A DNA stretch of 64,000 nucleotides, taken from contig CM065387.1 in assembly GCA_033060915.1 (NCBI GenBank), positions 38,979,501 to 39,043,500 on the forward strand, given 5' to 3'. Within the stretch, counting starts at the first letter, position 1, and every line of letters begins with the position of its first letter. The notes beneath the pieces were generated by a model that ran no database searches, was not told the DNA's origin, and saw only the letters and a list, made by a program, of their open reading frames with translations. The translations under genes and the position numbers were made by a program. The stretch is from Euryodendron excelsum. Taxonomy: Eukaryota; Streptophyta; Magnoliopsida; Ericales; Pentaphylacaceae. Shown in pieces: positions 54,103 through 64,000 of the stretch.

Positions 54103-54253
54103 CTCCATCTGACCCCAGTTGAACTACTTTAGTCTCAATTTCAGCTACAAATGGATATTAAACCAAGCCTTTTTCCCAATTTTGCTTTTCTTGCCGCAAA
54201 TTTTTCATGTCTGTAGTGTTGGCCCTGATAGCTGCTTTTTGCAGCTTCTTGAG
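54103..54253 (-). other. Exon-like segment, coiled-coil character, one stop
   Basis: The minus strand has acceptor TGTACAG|CTC at 54254 and donor GATGGAG|GTATGG at 54102. The 151-bp frame reads LKKLQKAAIRANTTDMKNLR, QEKQNWEKGLV, a TAA, then YPFVAEIETKVVQLGSDG. The TAA is one C-to-T step from CAA. The heptad-like, highly charged sequence looks like real protein, yet I cannot name the family. Either a decayed exon or a coincidence. Confidence 0.4.
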
Positions 54254-54831
54254 CTGTACAATGTACATCAAACAATTCATACATCTAAAACAACTTTAAT
54301 CCAACTAAGTGGCACAAGTTAAAGACCTCTACACACGATATCTGTTTTATATGTACTTCAGTAAAGATTCTTCAAAAAGAAACTCAAACTTGGAACACTA
54401 TTTAGTTTAAAGTATAAGAAAAAGCCAAAAAAATGTGTCACAGAATACCAAACAAATTCAAAATTAAATATCTCAACATTAATATTTACCATAATACAAG
54501 GCATAATCTGTAGTACTATGAATGGAAAAATGCTTAAAACTATAAAGCGACACTTTAAGTTTCACTATTCTATTTTCCAAAAATTAGGTGCTAGAATGTC
54601 TGAATTAGTGAAATTCTGAAACGGTACATCAGAACTTAGATATCCAGAAATCTTCAATCTTACGTTACATAATAATGGATTTCTCCAAATAGAAAGTTGA
54701 TTACATGGAAGGACTTCTTGAACTTTCTCAAAATTTTAATCTTATTCAACTCTCTATAATCTAGAATTTCACTGTTAGCACATTTAGAAACTAAGTCATA
54801 CTTCTAGGACATCTTTAGGAAACTTAATTTT

Positions 54832-55077
54832 TCTGGTGGGCTGCGGTAAGCTTAGAGGTTTACTATTCTAAGGTGGAAGAAAGGTTCTAAGCCTTGTAAA
54901 CAAGAAGGGGCTGAAACATACCAGGTTCGAAAAGTGGCAGGTTGCTGGTACTTTTTGTGGTGGGTTTAGGGAACATTATAGGTTTAGGATTCTAAGGTAG
55001 AAGGTTCTAAGTTTTGTAAGCAAGAAGGGGCTGAACGTTAATTGGTTCGAAAAGTGGCACGTTGCTGGATCTTTCAA
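54832..55077. repeat. Two-copy tandem repeat, unit about 123 bp
   Basis: Both copies contain AGGTTCTAAG(C/T)(C/T)TTGTAA, CAAGAAGGGGCTGAA, and GGTTCGAAAAGTGGCA(G/C), GTTGCTGG. The landmark ATTCTAAGG falls 123 bp apart. Confidence 0.75.
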
Positions 55078-55761
55078 AATTTAACACGATGAAGTTAAAA
55101 TTTTTTTGTGATTTTCATTAGTCTAGAGGTTCTGGAATAGACTTTCTTGATCAGTCTTCAATTTGGTAAGAAGATGAAAGCAATGCATTTTTTAGCATCC
55201 ACCAGCATGCTTATGCAATTCCACATAGTCAATTTGAGATAAATACGTAATAAGTCACCTGAGTGGTAAAGGAATACACTAAGAGAGAGAATCTGAAAAA
55301 AATGAAATTGCTTCGATGCACGCAAGAATCACAATTCTAAAACAACAAAAAAAAAGTCAGCTTTTTTACCAACTCCAATTGGAAACAAAATACAAATTAA
55401 AGTTGCACAGAAATCAAATCTGAAACAAATGCTTGTTGAAAATTGCATAGAAACCAAATGTGATATGCTTATTAACTATATATAAATCGTTTTTAAGGAA
55501 TCCCTGTCTACCGTAGAAAAAGAGTGCTTCATGGATGTTCAACTGAACTTTAGCTAGAATGCTGTGAACTGCAGATTTTGTACAGTTGAGCTGCCATGAG
55601 GTGGAAGCAATACAATATAGTTGACATTGAATGGAAATTTTGTTTTCCAAGAATGTCCTTGATGTTCTTTGTATGTAAGTTTTGGAAATCATAAATTTGT
55701 CATGTGCGAAAATTTAGTGCTTAAACTGGATTTAACGTTTAACTGCACTACCAAATACAAA

Positions 55762-55764
<3 letters not shown>

Positions 55765-55808
<44 letters not shown>
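55765..55808. repeat. (GA)22 microsatellite
   Basis: An unbroken GA run of 44 bases. Confidence 0.95.
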
Positions 55809-55811
<3 letters not shown>

Positions 55812-58800
55812 ATTAAATACATAAAGAAAGTTAATAAAATCAACACCCCGTATCTCTAACGTGTATATACTGTTTAACTGCATCTACATGCTCAAGCCTT
55901 GTTTGATGACCATTTTCCAAGGCATCATTTCTCTTTCTCCCATGAAAGACCACAAAAATGAAAGAAGGAAACACCCAGAGAAAGTCAAGTGCAAAATCAT
56001 AGATGTAAATTTGAGTGTGAAAAAAAGCATAAGGCTCCAGAAAACCCACTTTATGGGCATATAAAAGAAATCCAGTGAGGAAAATCAACTTAGAACATCC
56101 AAAAGACAAACAGTTGATAAGCATAGTGATAGTGACCCAAGAACTTCGCACTGAACTTTTCTAGAGTAGTCAAGCCTATACGCAGCACAAATTCACCACT
56201 ACCCAATGCAGGCATAAATCTCAAACGACTATCTTTAGAAAGGAATCAAGAATTGGGGGTTATTCAAACAGATCAAAGAAATGAATCCACCTTGTGGTTG
56301 GGGATAGAATGCAAATGCTCTAGAAAACAAGAAGTTAATTCAGAGCTACAAGAATGTCCAATCAGCCCCATATATTATCAATTAGACCCTATAGATACTA
56401 CTACTAGTCATTGGAATGCCAGCCCTTTCCATGACATCAACAATTCTAATGGCACCAATCTATATCCCCTCTTAAGGAGACAAGAATCAAACGTAATAAG
56501 TGCATAAGAGGGTTGCCATGCAAAATGCCCCATCTCTAAGACATTTTCCTAGTATTAAGGGAGGGACTCAACAGCATCAAGAGCAAGCTTAATTTTTTAT
56601 TTAACAACAAAATATAATAAAAGCTAGGATACTGGTGCTCCAGCGGAAATGTAATGCCTAAGTACTAAAAGTAGAGATGCAAGAATGAAAAAAAAAAAAA
56701 AAATCAGTGTATAGATCAAAAGAACTACAGATATAGTATAAATATTGCTTTCTACTATGTATATATATCCCACACAACATTAGTTTCTACCAAAACATTT
56801 GAACAAAAAAACTTCAAACGTTGCACTTACTTCCATAAAAAAGCAATAGTAAAGCCTTACACTCATAATTCAGCCTCCATAGTGGTTTAGAACTGACTTA
56901 TAATAAATAACAGGGATGAAAAAAATAAAATAAAATAAAAAGAGTAAGTACCTAGAGATAGTCATCTGAAGATGACGAACTTGGTAAGCCAAAGAGAAGA
57001 TGTATTAAGTGGAGAACGCAAAGTTAGGTAAGCCAAAGAAGCTGCAATCCTGAACAAAGACAACAAAAAATATCATCAAACATTATGATAAAGAAGACAA
57101 TAAAATAAAAGAAAGAAAATAAAAACATTTGAAGCTTGTGTGGGTCGAAGAACATTATTAGGTGGAGTATGATGCCTCTGGCAGGCTGAAGAAATTGTAA
57201 GACGTGGCCAGCGAACCTACAGTGCATCACCGGAGATTCAGTGAAGCTGTATGACAAAGAGAACAGAACCAAAAATGATGAAAAGGGAATTTCAAGAGAG
57301 GCGTAAGAAAAAACAATAAGGGAGAGTTATATTCAGCCAAAAAAAATTCTATACAAGCCACGGTTAGAAATCGACAAACACAAATTAAAATAAAATTGGG
57401 TAGAGAGATTTTTCTGCCTTTTGCTTCGCAGAAAGAAGGAGATGATCAACAGAGCTAAAAGAGAAGAAAAGGATGTGATTTTCTCAGTTCGAGCTTTGCG
57501 GCTGCCATCTGATTTCGGACATATATGGGTGAACGAAGGTGCTCGTGTGGTGGTGTTACGGTTGGTGTTTATGGTTATTTCTAGAGAGAGTGAATAGCCA
57601 AAGATGATTACCTGAAAGATTTGGGTAGCCGGAGAAGTGATAAAGCCGTGCAGATCAGAGAAGAACAATGACCAGCGTTGAAGATTGATGAGGAGAAAAG
57701 AGAGGGAAAAAAAAAAGGGACATCTGAGAGAGCTATTAGACAAGCAAGAGATAGCTTCATCTTCATCCTTATCCATTCTCTGTCCGGACAAGACATGAGC
57801 AGTCAACTCGTTGCAGAAAACAGCAGCATTCATGCGCATATCTCCATTGTTATCCCTAATAAAAGCAAACAGCAGAAGGAAAAACAGGGCAAAGTGATAA
57901 GGGCATACTGGTAATTTCGTCGATGCAAATTTCCTTTATTAGCCCATATAGAAGAAGACAACACAGCAACAAATATAGAAATTGAAGGATGAAATTGACC
58001 TTCACAAAGGATGAAAAGTTATTGTTGAGGTGCATCCACTCTTTATACAAATAATTATGGATTTGATAATTATGGATTTGTATTTATTTGACTCTGTGTT
58101 GCAAATGCACTATATTGCCACCACTATATTTTTCCGACCTTTGATTATTCAGCCTTATAAACAACACACTTTTAGCTCTCTATTCCAGGTCCCAAATCTC
58201 AACTATCTAGTCTAATATTCAAATAATATTAAATTAAAATAATTTTAAAGTACAATTATTCATTTAATATTCCTTTTATCTACCTATTATCTACTACTAT
58301 TTTAAAATCTTTGTTGTTAAACACTTTATAGGTCATCTTTCAGCTTTGGTGGTTTGGTGGTATGACAGTTGTGTGAGTCATCTTTTACTTTTCAATATTC
58401 CAATCCTATAACTTACAGTACTATTACTCACTCAATATTCCATTTATCTATCTACTATCTACTGCTATTTAAAATTTCTCATGTTAAACTTTTTTCATAG
58501 TTGGTTATGACAATTGTCAATTTATCTGATTTTATAGGTAATTTAATTTTAGTTTTGGTGTGGGAGTACTCTTTTTGTGTACAAACTTTGTACAAGGGCA
58601 GCACCTGAATATACTTTTCTATTAGTTATCAAAAACAAAAGATTATCAATTAGAATACAATGCGTATGGTCCATATATTTAAATTTTTCCCTTACTGAAC
58701 AAAAATCCAGCTTACAGAACCTGTACAATTTTGTTGATTTTTCTCTGCACATAAAGTTTGTTTGCCCAATTTAATCATGTCTTCGGTTTCCTAAATCACT

Positions 58801-60550
58801 TTCTGATAGTGTTGCAGTCTTCTGAAGTCATGGACGGACAGTAGGTTGGGTTGTGTGGTGGATGTATTTGCTAGAGTATCTATTGCTTTTGGTTTCCAAA
58901 TCCTCCAGCAGAAACTATGAAACTTCACCTCCCTTTGAATCAGAGCTACATATTAGTAACGACACTAGAAGAAAATACATGCATTGGTGCTTAACATAAT
59001 GTTGAATCTCATAACCATACCCTTAATCGTGTCAGCCTAGCAATGTCTTTCACCATACCAAGAGGAAGGCCAATTAATTCTAGACAAGTCCCTGTTCAAC
59101 ATGAAACTGCAGCAAGAAAGTAACAGAACATCATAATTGCAATCTATATTCGATAGCTGTTTTCTACGAACGAAGGCATACACAAAGTGCCATAGTCTTC
59201 AAGTAAGGAATGTGCTACAAAAGTAAAACCATACCTGCTCAAATATTGATATTCCATTATAAGTAGATCCATCTCAGATTGCAGACTTTATCAGGAAATT
59301 ACGTTATGTAATTCCAAAGTACATCTGAAGCTCAAGTACTCACAACATGTCATTCACTTTTAAAGTAGGGTTGCACAACAGGAAGACCTAGAGGTTCTTC
59401 TCGTATTCTTGCTATTAAACGTCATGTGCCTAAAAATATAACAAATACATCAAATAAAAGCAGAAAAATGAACCAAGCTTTTACCAGCCAAAGCCAGCTT
59501 GCACAAACAGCCAATGGCTGAAAGTATAAATGCAATTGTTATCCGAGATTAAGGATTAGAAAATCAGTCATTCAATTGCATAGAAAGAATACATTTCTAA
59601 GTAAATAAAGCGCTAGCCTTACAAGAATGGCATCATAACTGTAGCAAGAGGAACATTCTAAAACAAAAACAAAAAAAAACATAGAGCAACTATGCACCCC
59701 AAAAAAAATCCATAAATTATAGTGAAAAAAGAAAGAAAGACAGAATTTAACTTGGAAAAGTCGGTGCTTATCACCACCATACTGTTTAAGTCACAAAGCC
59801 CATCACAGTCCACAGCTCTGACACAGAACATGGACCACAGCTATGACAAAGAACATGGACAACAGCCCCACTTTTTTAGCAAATTTTGATTCAACATCGG
59901 ATAAATTAAGGCATCAACCAATAAATATACCTCCCTTCCCTATTTCCATTTTTATAACAACACTAAATGGATTCATGAATCGCATAGCAAGTCCGAACCC
60001 AGATCTTGCAAACCAAGAGAAAGCTTTCAATCCAGCCCTTGTACATAACAGGAGCTACTCTCATTATGATCCCCTAAATCATGAGTTTTTTTATGTTATT
60101 ACTGCCCAAAAGAAGTAGTGTTCTTTGAATTTCAAATAGAAGAGCAATGGTGAAGACCTTAGTTAATGGAAGAGCAGATATCAGATTTTCAGCTACAAAT
60201 ATCAATTGAATAATGTACAAATTCCGATTTAGGGGGCACCAGGGAGGATTGGGGAAATATATAGAACCATTTTGACTGCACATGCACAAAAACACTTATA
60301 TATGCATTATTGTGGAGATTCTACCACGGTGATCTTAGTTTCAGATAGAAATTATTGCAGAGCTTGGCGCTACAGGTGCCAGAGTTTTTTGATCCGAATG
60401 TACCTACTGAAACAGACGTTATACAGTGTAATTTGTACGTACAACAGAATATAAGAAGTGTTTATCGAACAAACCCCACTACAATGAAGTATAGAACCAT
60501 TTCGTAGATCTAGAATTCAGAGATGTAGGGTTTCTAATCTGAATTTGATC
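55809..60550. other. AT-rich region without recognised genes
   Basis: No domain could be named. Minus-strand segments near 57247-57125 (after GTCATACAG) and 57839-57614 (ending TCTTTCAG|GTAATC) have splice-like borders and slightly higher GC, as in UTR exons or a non-coding transcript. A direct repeat of about 75 bp lies at 58253-58331 and 58428-58502. Confidence 0.3.
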
Positions 60551-60958
60551 TTAACAAGTATAAATGCATTTAAATCTGGGGTTAAATAATTTCAAATACC
60601 TATATACGTGGACATCGACAACCAGAGAAAGGGAACGACTACCGTGCAGGGTTGTCGATGGACGTCGAACAGATGTCATCGTCGTCAACTTCTTCTTAGC
60701 CGCCACATCTTCACCGTCAGAAGGGAGAGAGAGGGGGACTGATCTCAGAGTGAGTAAGAAGTCACAGTAGTGTTGCTGAACTCTCCGTCGATCGATCTGA
60801 GAGAGAGAGAGACAGAGAGAGGTGGCCGGGAGAAGAAAGTGAGAGGAGGCGAGTGACAATTGACAACAACGTAGGAAAAATACATGAGATGTTATTTTAG
60901 TAAGATTTAAAAAACGACGTCCCTTATTTGTTGTGATGAGGTGGGGAGCTAACAGCAT
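60551..60958 (-). other. Possible first exon of a minus-strand transcript
   Basis: A 135-codon minus frame with pyrimidine/GA-rich leader sequence contains PSLPSDGEDVAAKKKLTTMT-like charged sequence and then a possible donor CTGCACG|GTAGTC at about 60643. GC content is higher than around it and the GAGAGAGA leader (60800-60825) is typical of plant 5' UTRs. The product is not recognised. Confidence 0.25.
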
Positions 60959-61106
60959 AATCGCGTATTTTTAGCAAGAAAGATTATTATAAATACGACT
61001 AATAGAGAATGATTCAATCAGATTTGAAATAAACAATTTTTTACTTGCTTGACCTTATTTTCAGGCTTTGTCTTGCGTCTTGACCTGATCTTTCATCTTT
61101 GTGACT

Positions 61107-61123
61107 ATATATATATATATATA
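61107..61123. repeat. (TA)n microsatellite
   Basis: About 17 bases of alternating AT within an AT-rich spacer. Confidence 0.8.
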
Positions 61124-61290
61124 AAGTTATCGTATACGTATACTTAAATTAATCATAGTTATTAATGTCTTGATTTGATCTCCCTCTAAACACATATTTA
61201 TTTGTTATATATACTTCTTCTTGTTATTTTTGTCTGAATTATAATTACAAGAATGAAATCTTGATTAAGCATCACTACAACAGTCACCAA

Positions 61291-64000
61291 GTCAGTCCTC
61301 TTACTATAAATAAAGAGCCTCTTCAGCATGAAAGAGGTCTGCAAACTCAGTTTAGGAACCCTATTCTTCGATATATAGAGCTCGTGACCTCCCTAAACTC
61401 TAGTTTTCTTTAAGTTTTCCAAACCCTAGTCCCCATACACAAACTCTAGCTCTCATATACTCCCATACACTTATACACTAGCCTCCATTGAAGACTTGAA
61501 GTACTGCAACCCGAAGCTCTCGAAGATCAAGATAAGTTCCCGAAGATCAAGACGAAAACTGAAGCGAATACCGAAGCAAAGCAAGGAAAACAAAGCAAGG
61601 AAAACAAAGCAAGCGAAACAAAGCAAATAAAAGAAGACGCAAAGTAGACTCCCTATTTAAGTTTACACATTTTCCCCCTCTCTCTTCTCCCTCCAAACCC
61701 ACTTGGGTTTTCTTTTATTTTAATCCTCCATTTTCCTCCCCCCCCCCTCTTCTTGCATGCTTGAAACAAGGGACTTCCCGGTCTGTGTATAAGATTAGGC
61801 TATTAAAGATCACCGTGTCGCGGACTTTCTTTTAGTCTAATCGGAGACCACGTGGGTTCGGCCCCTTTAGTTATGTGATGAAGTCTTCAACCTTGTATGT
61901 TCACGAACCCAACTTGCATTCCTCCAAAATCCGTTTTCCAACTTGTTTTCAAAACTTGCATTAAAATCTTTTTCAAAACTTGTGTTAAAATTTTCTTCTT
62001 CAAAACTTGTTTTCAAAATCACAATTCTAAGGTGATTCTAGCCTTTCCATGACTATGGTTGTTTTAAAAAAGTGTTATATTTAAAGTGACCAATATAGTC
62101 CATATTTTCAAAATCATTGTTGTTTTCAAAATCACTATCTTAAAGTGATTCTAACCTTCTTATGGTTAGAATCGCTTTAGGAAAGTGAGATATTTTTATG
62201 GACTTTCTAAAAACTCTCTTTTCAAATTTTTCCTTCTAAAAATTCATTTTTCAACATGCTTTCTAAAAATTCTCTTCAAAATTCGTTTCCAAAAATGTTT
62301 CTAAAACATTCCCTTCAAAGATCTATTTTCCAAAACGTCTTCTTAAACTCCTTTCCAAAATGCCTTCTTCAAATTCACTTTCTAGGAACACTCCCTAAAC
62401 GCTTTCCTAAAAACTCTTTCCAAAAACTCCTTTCTAAGATCTCCTTCCAAAAACTCCTTTCTAAGATCTCCTTCCAAAAATCTTCCTTTCTAAAATTCAC
62501 TTTCCAAAAACCCTTTACCTTGGTGCCCAAGTCAAGCCTTAGAGCCAATAATTAGGAAACCCTAATCTTCCTTTCCAAAAACATGATTTTCAATCTTGCC
62601 TCGAAACCTAGATTTCCAAAATCTTCTTTTTTTTACATCAAAATCATAAGTTTCCAAAACTTATTTTTTCTACATCAAAACTATAGTCTTTCCAAATCTA
62701 GGATTTTCAAAACTTCACCTTTCCAAATCCATGCCAAATCAAATCTTTCATTTTAGAAAACCAAATCCAATCTCTCGTTTAGGAAACTAAATCCAATCCT
62801 CCATTTTCGGAAATAAAATCAAAGCACCTCTTTTAGAAACAAAATGCAATCCTTCGCTTTAGGAAATAAGAATCTCAATCCTTCCAAATCCAAATATTTC
62901 CTAATGCAAATCTTTCCTAATCTCATACCTCCCTAAACTTTAAGTTTCCCAAACTTAAACTTTAAAATCTTTCCTTAAACTTTAAGCTTCCAAATCTTTT
63001 CTAATTCAACCATTTCCTAATTCCATACTTTTCCAAATTTCAACTTTCCAAATTCAAATCTTCAAATCTTTCTTAACTTCAAGTGTTTTCTAAAACTCAA
63101 ACTTTCAAACATTTTTTAAATTCTGAACTTTCCTAAACTTCAAATTTTTTCAAATCTAAAACTTTCTTACTTTCAAAACTTCTTTATTTCAAAACATTTC
63201 AAATTCAAAACTTTCTAATTTCAATACTTTCTTAAAATAAAACATTTCCTATTTTAAAACCTTTCTTATTTCAAAATTTTCCTAAATGAAAACTTTCCGA
63301 ATTTAAAAACTTTCCTAATTTGAAAACTCTCCTAAACCAAAACTTTCCTAAAATGGAACTTTCCTAATTCGAATATTTCCTAAATCCAATCTTTTCCTAA
63401 ATCTAACATTCAAGTCAAATCTTTTTTAAAACCCTTCCAAGTCAAATCAAAATTTTCTTAATCTCAAGTCTTTCCTAAAGTTTCATCTTTTCTAAGTTTA
63501 GATTTTCTAAAACCAGGCTTTCCAAAACCAATCTTTTCAAATTTTCCAATCAAAGTTCAATTTTTCAATCTTTCAATCCAAATTCCAATTCAATTTTTTT
63601 TTCTAATCAAATATTCTATTTTCTATCGGACTCTTGTCTGAACTACGACTGACCTGATTCCTCCAAAGGGATGCGTAAGCAACCCTCATAGGTACAGTCA
63701 CCACCTTTTTCAAATCTCAAATTCCATGATCTATTTCAAATTTTCAATTTCAAATTTCTATTTTCAAATCTCTATTTCCAATCTCCAAAACTTTCTTTCA
63801 AAATCAAATTTATCTTTTCAAATCAAATAAAATCAAATCTATTTTCAAAATCAAAGTATTTTCTTACACTTGTATATCATGCTTTATGTTAAATTTCTTT
63901 TCAAAAATTCTTTTCTAAAATGGATAGTTTTGGATATAGATGAATTGAAGACTCTCATAGATGAATCTAGGGTGAATAGACATGTAGATACCGCAAAGGT
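61291..64000 (+). mobile_element. Family L LTR, opposite orientation, truncated at TATA box, runs off window
   Basis: The sequence is the reverse complement of about 20745-23475 of the 3' LTR, so sense is plus. Landmarks in order: TATA box, GCATGAAAGAGGTCTGCAAAC, the CTCTCGAAGATCAAGA repeats, the C run at 61737-61747, and the TTTCCTAA-type AT-rich repeats. Just before the end is CTGAACTACGACTGACCTG. It lacks all but the last few bases of U3. About 430 bp of U5 should follow beyond the window. Confidence 0.85.
61304..61313 (+). promoter_or_regulatory. TATA box of the reversed LTR copy
   Basis: CTATAAATAA lies 13 bp inside the start of LTR homology and aligns with the TATA boxes at 9436-9445 and 23437-23446. 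The upstream palindrome present in the other copies is missing here. Confidence 0.55.

Noticed and set aside
1..64000. CRISPR arrays, bacterial-type operons, tRNA or rRNA genes
   Set aside because: Nothing of the kind was seen. All tandem arrays found are transposon or microsatellite repeats.

Overview
The window looks like intergenic DNA from a large, repeat-rich flowering-plant genome, probably a dicot. It is AT-rich. It holds nested LTR retrotransposons, an L1-type LINE, several MITEs and long microsatellites, with plant-type promoters, splice sites and domains (plant mobile domain, plant sulfate transporter, plant tetraspanin). I found no intact host gene. Nearly every recognisable reading frame is broken, mostly by in-frame stops that single C-to-T changes would explain.

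Left part (1-20322). An L1-type LINE on the minus strand (1786-11745) is split by a 6.4-kb LTR (4830-11260, TSD ATAAG). That LTR is itself split by a second solo LTR (5271-6832, TSD CTAAT), so the nest is three levels deep. Next come a reversed fragment of the long LTR (11746-12890), an Athila/Tat-like gag (minus, 12891-15738) split by another solo LTR of the second family (13151-14777), a truncated Ty1/copia element (minus, about 16141-19500) and a MITE.

Centre (20323-36680). One non-autonomous, Ogre/Tat-like Ty3/gypsy element lies on the minus strand. It has a 4.66-kb 3' LTR, a polypurine tract, a gag gene, a primer-binding site and the inner half of the 5' LTR. No pol gene is visible. In its place, in antisense orientation, sits a decayed two-exon plant-mobile-domain (PMD) gene.

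Right arm (36681-41702). This is an inverted, diverged copy of pieces of the left arm: second-family LTR, gag C-terminus, long-LTR fragment, LINE reverse transcriptase, outer flank and hAT-type MITE. It lacks the 6.4-kb LTR, which therefore inserted after the duplication or belongs to only one version of it.

Right part (41703-61290). This is mostly unassigned AT-rich DNA. At its core (48164-49684) is a 1.4-kb palindrome whose arms carry two opposed, broken copies of a tetraspanin fragment. One arm is fused to a sulfate-transporter exon. Around it are tandem duplications, a Mutator-like element (52374-53264), a hAT-type MITE (53492-53811) and a few minus-strand exon-like segments of unknown identity. 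The window ends in a further long-LTR copy in the opposite orientation (61291-64000).

For the long-LTR family (called family L here), the polypurine tract, primer-binding site and gag strand show that the sense strand of the 4830, 20323 and 34284 copies is minus: the true LTR starts TGTAAGCAC. The family promoter can then be read as a 15-bp palindrome about 40 bp upstream of a TATA box. The second LTR family is called family S.
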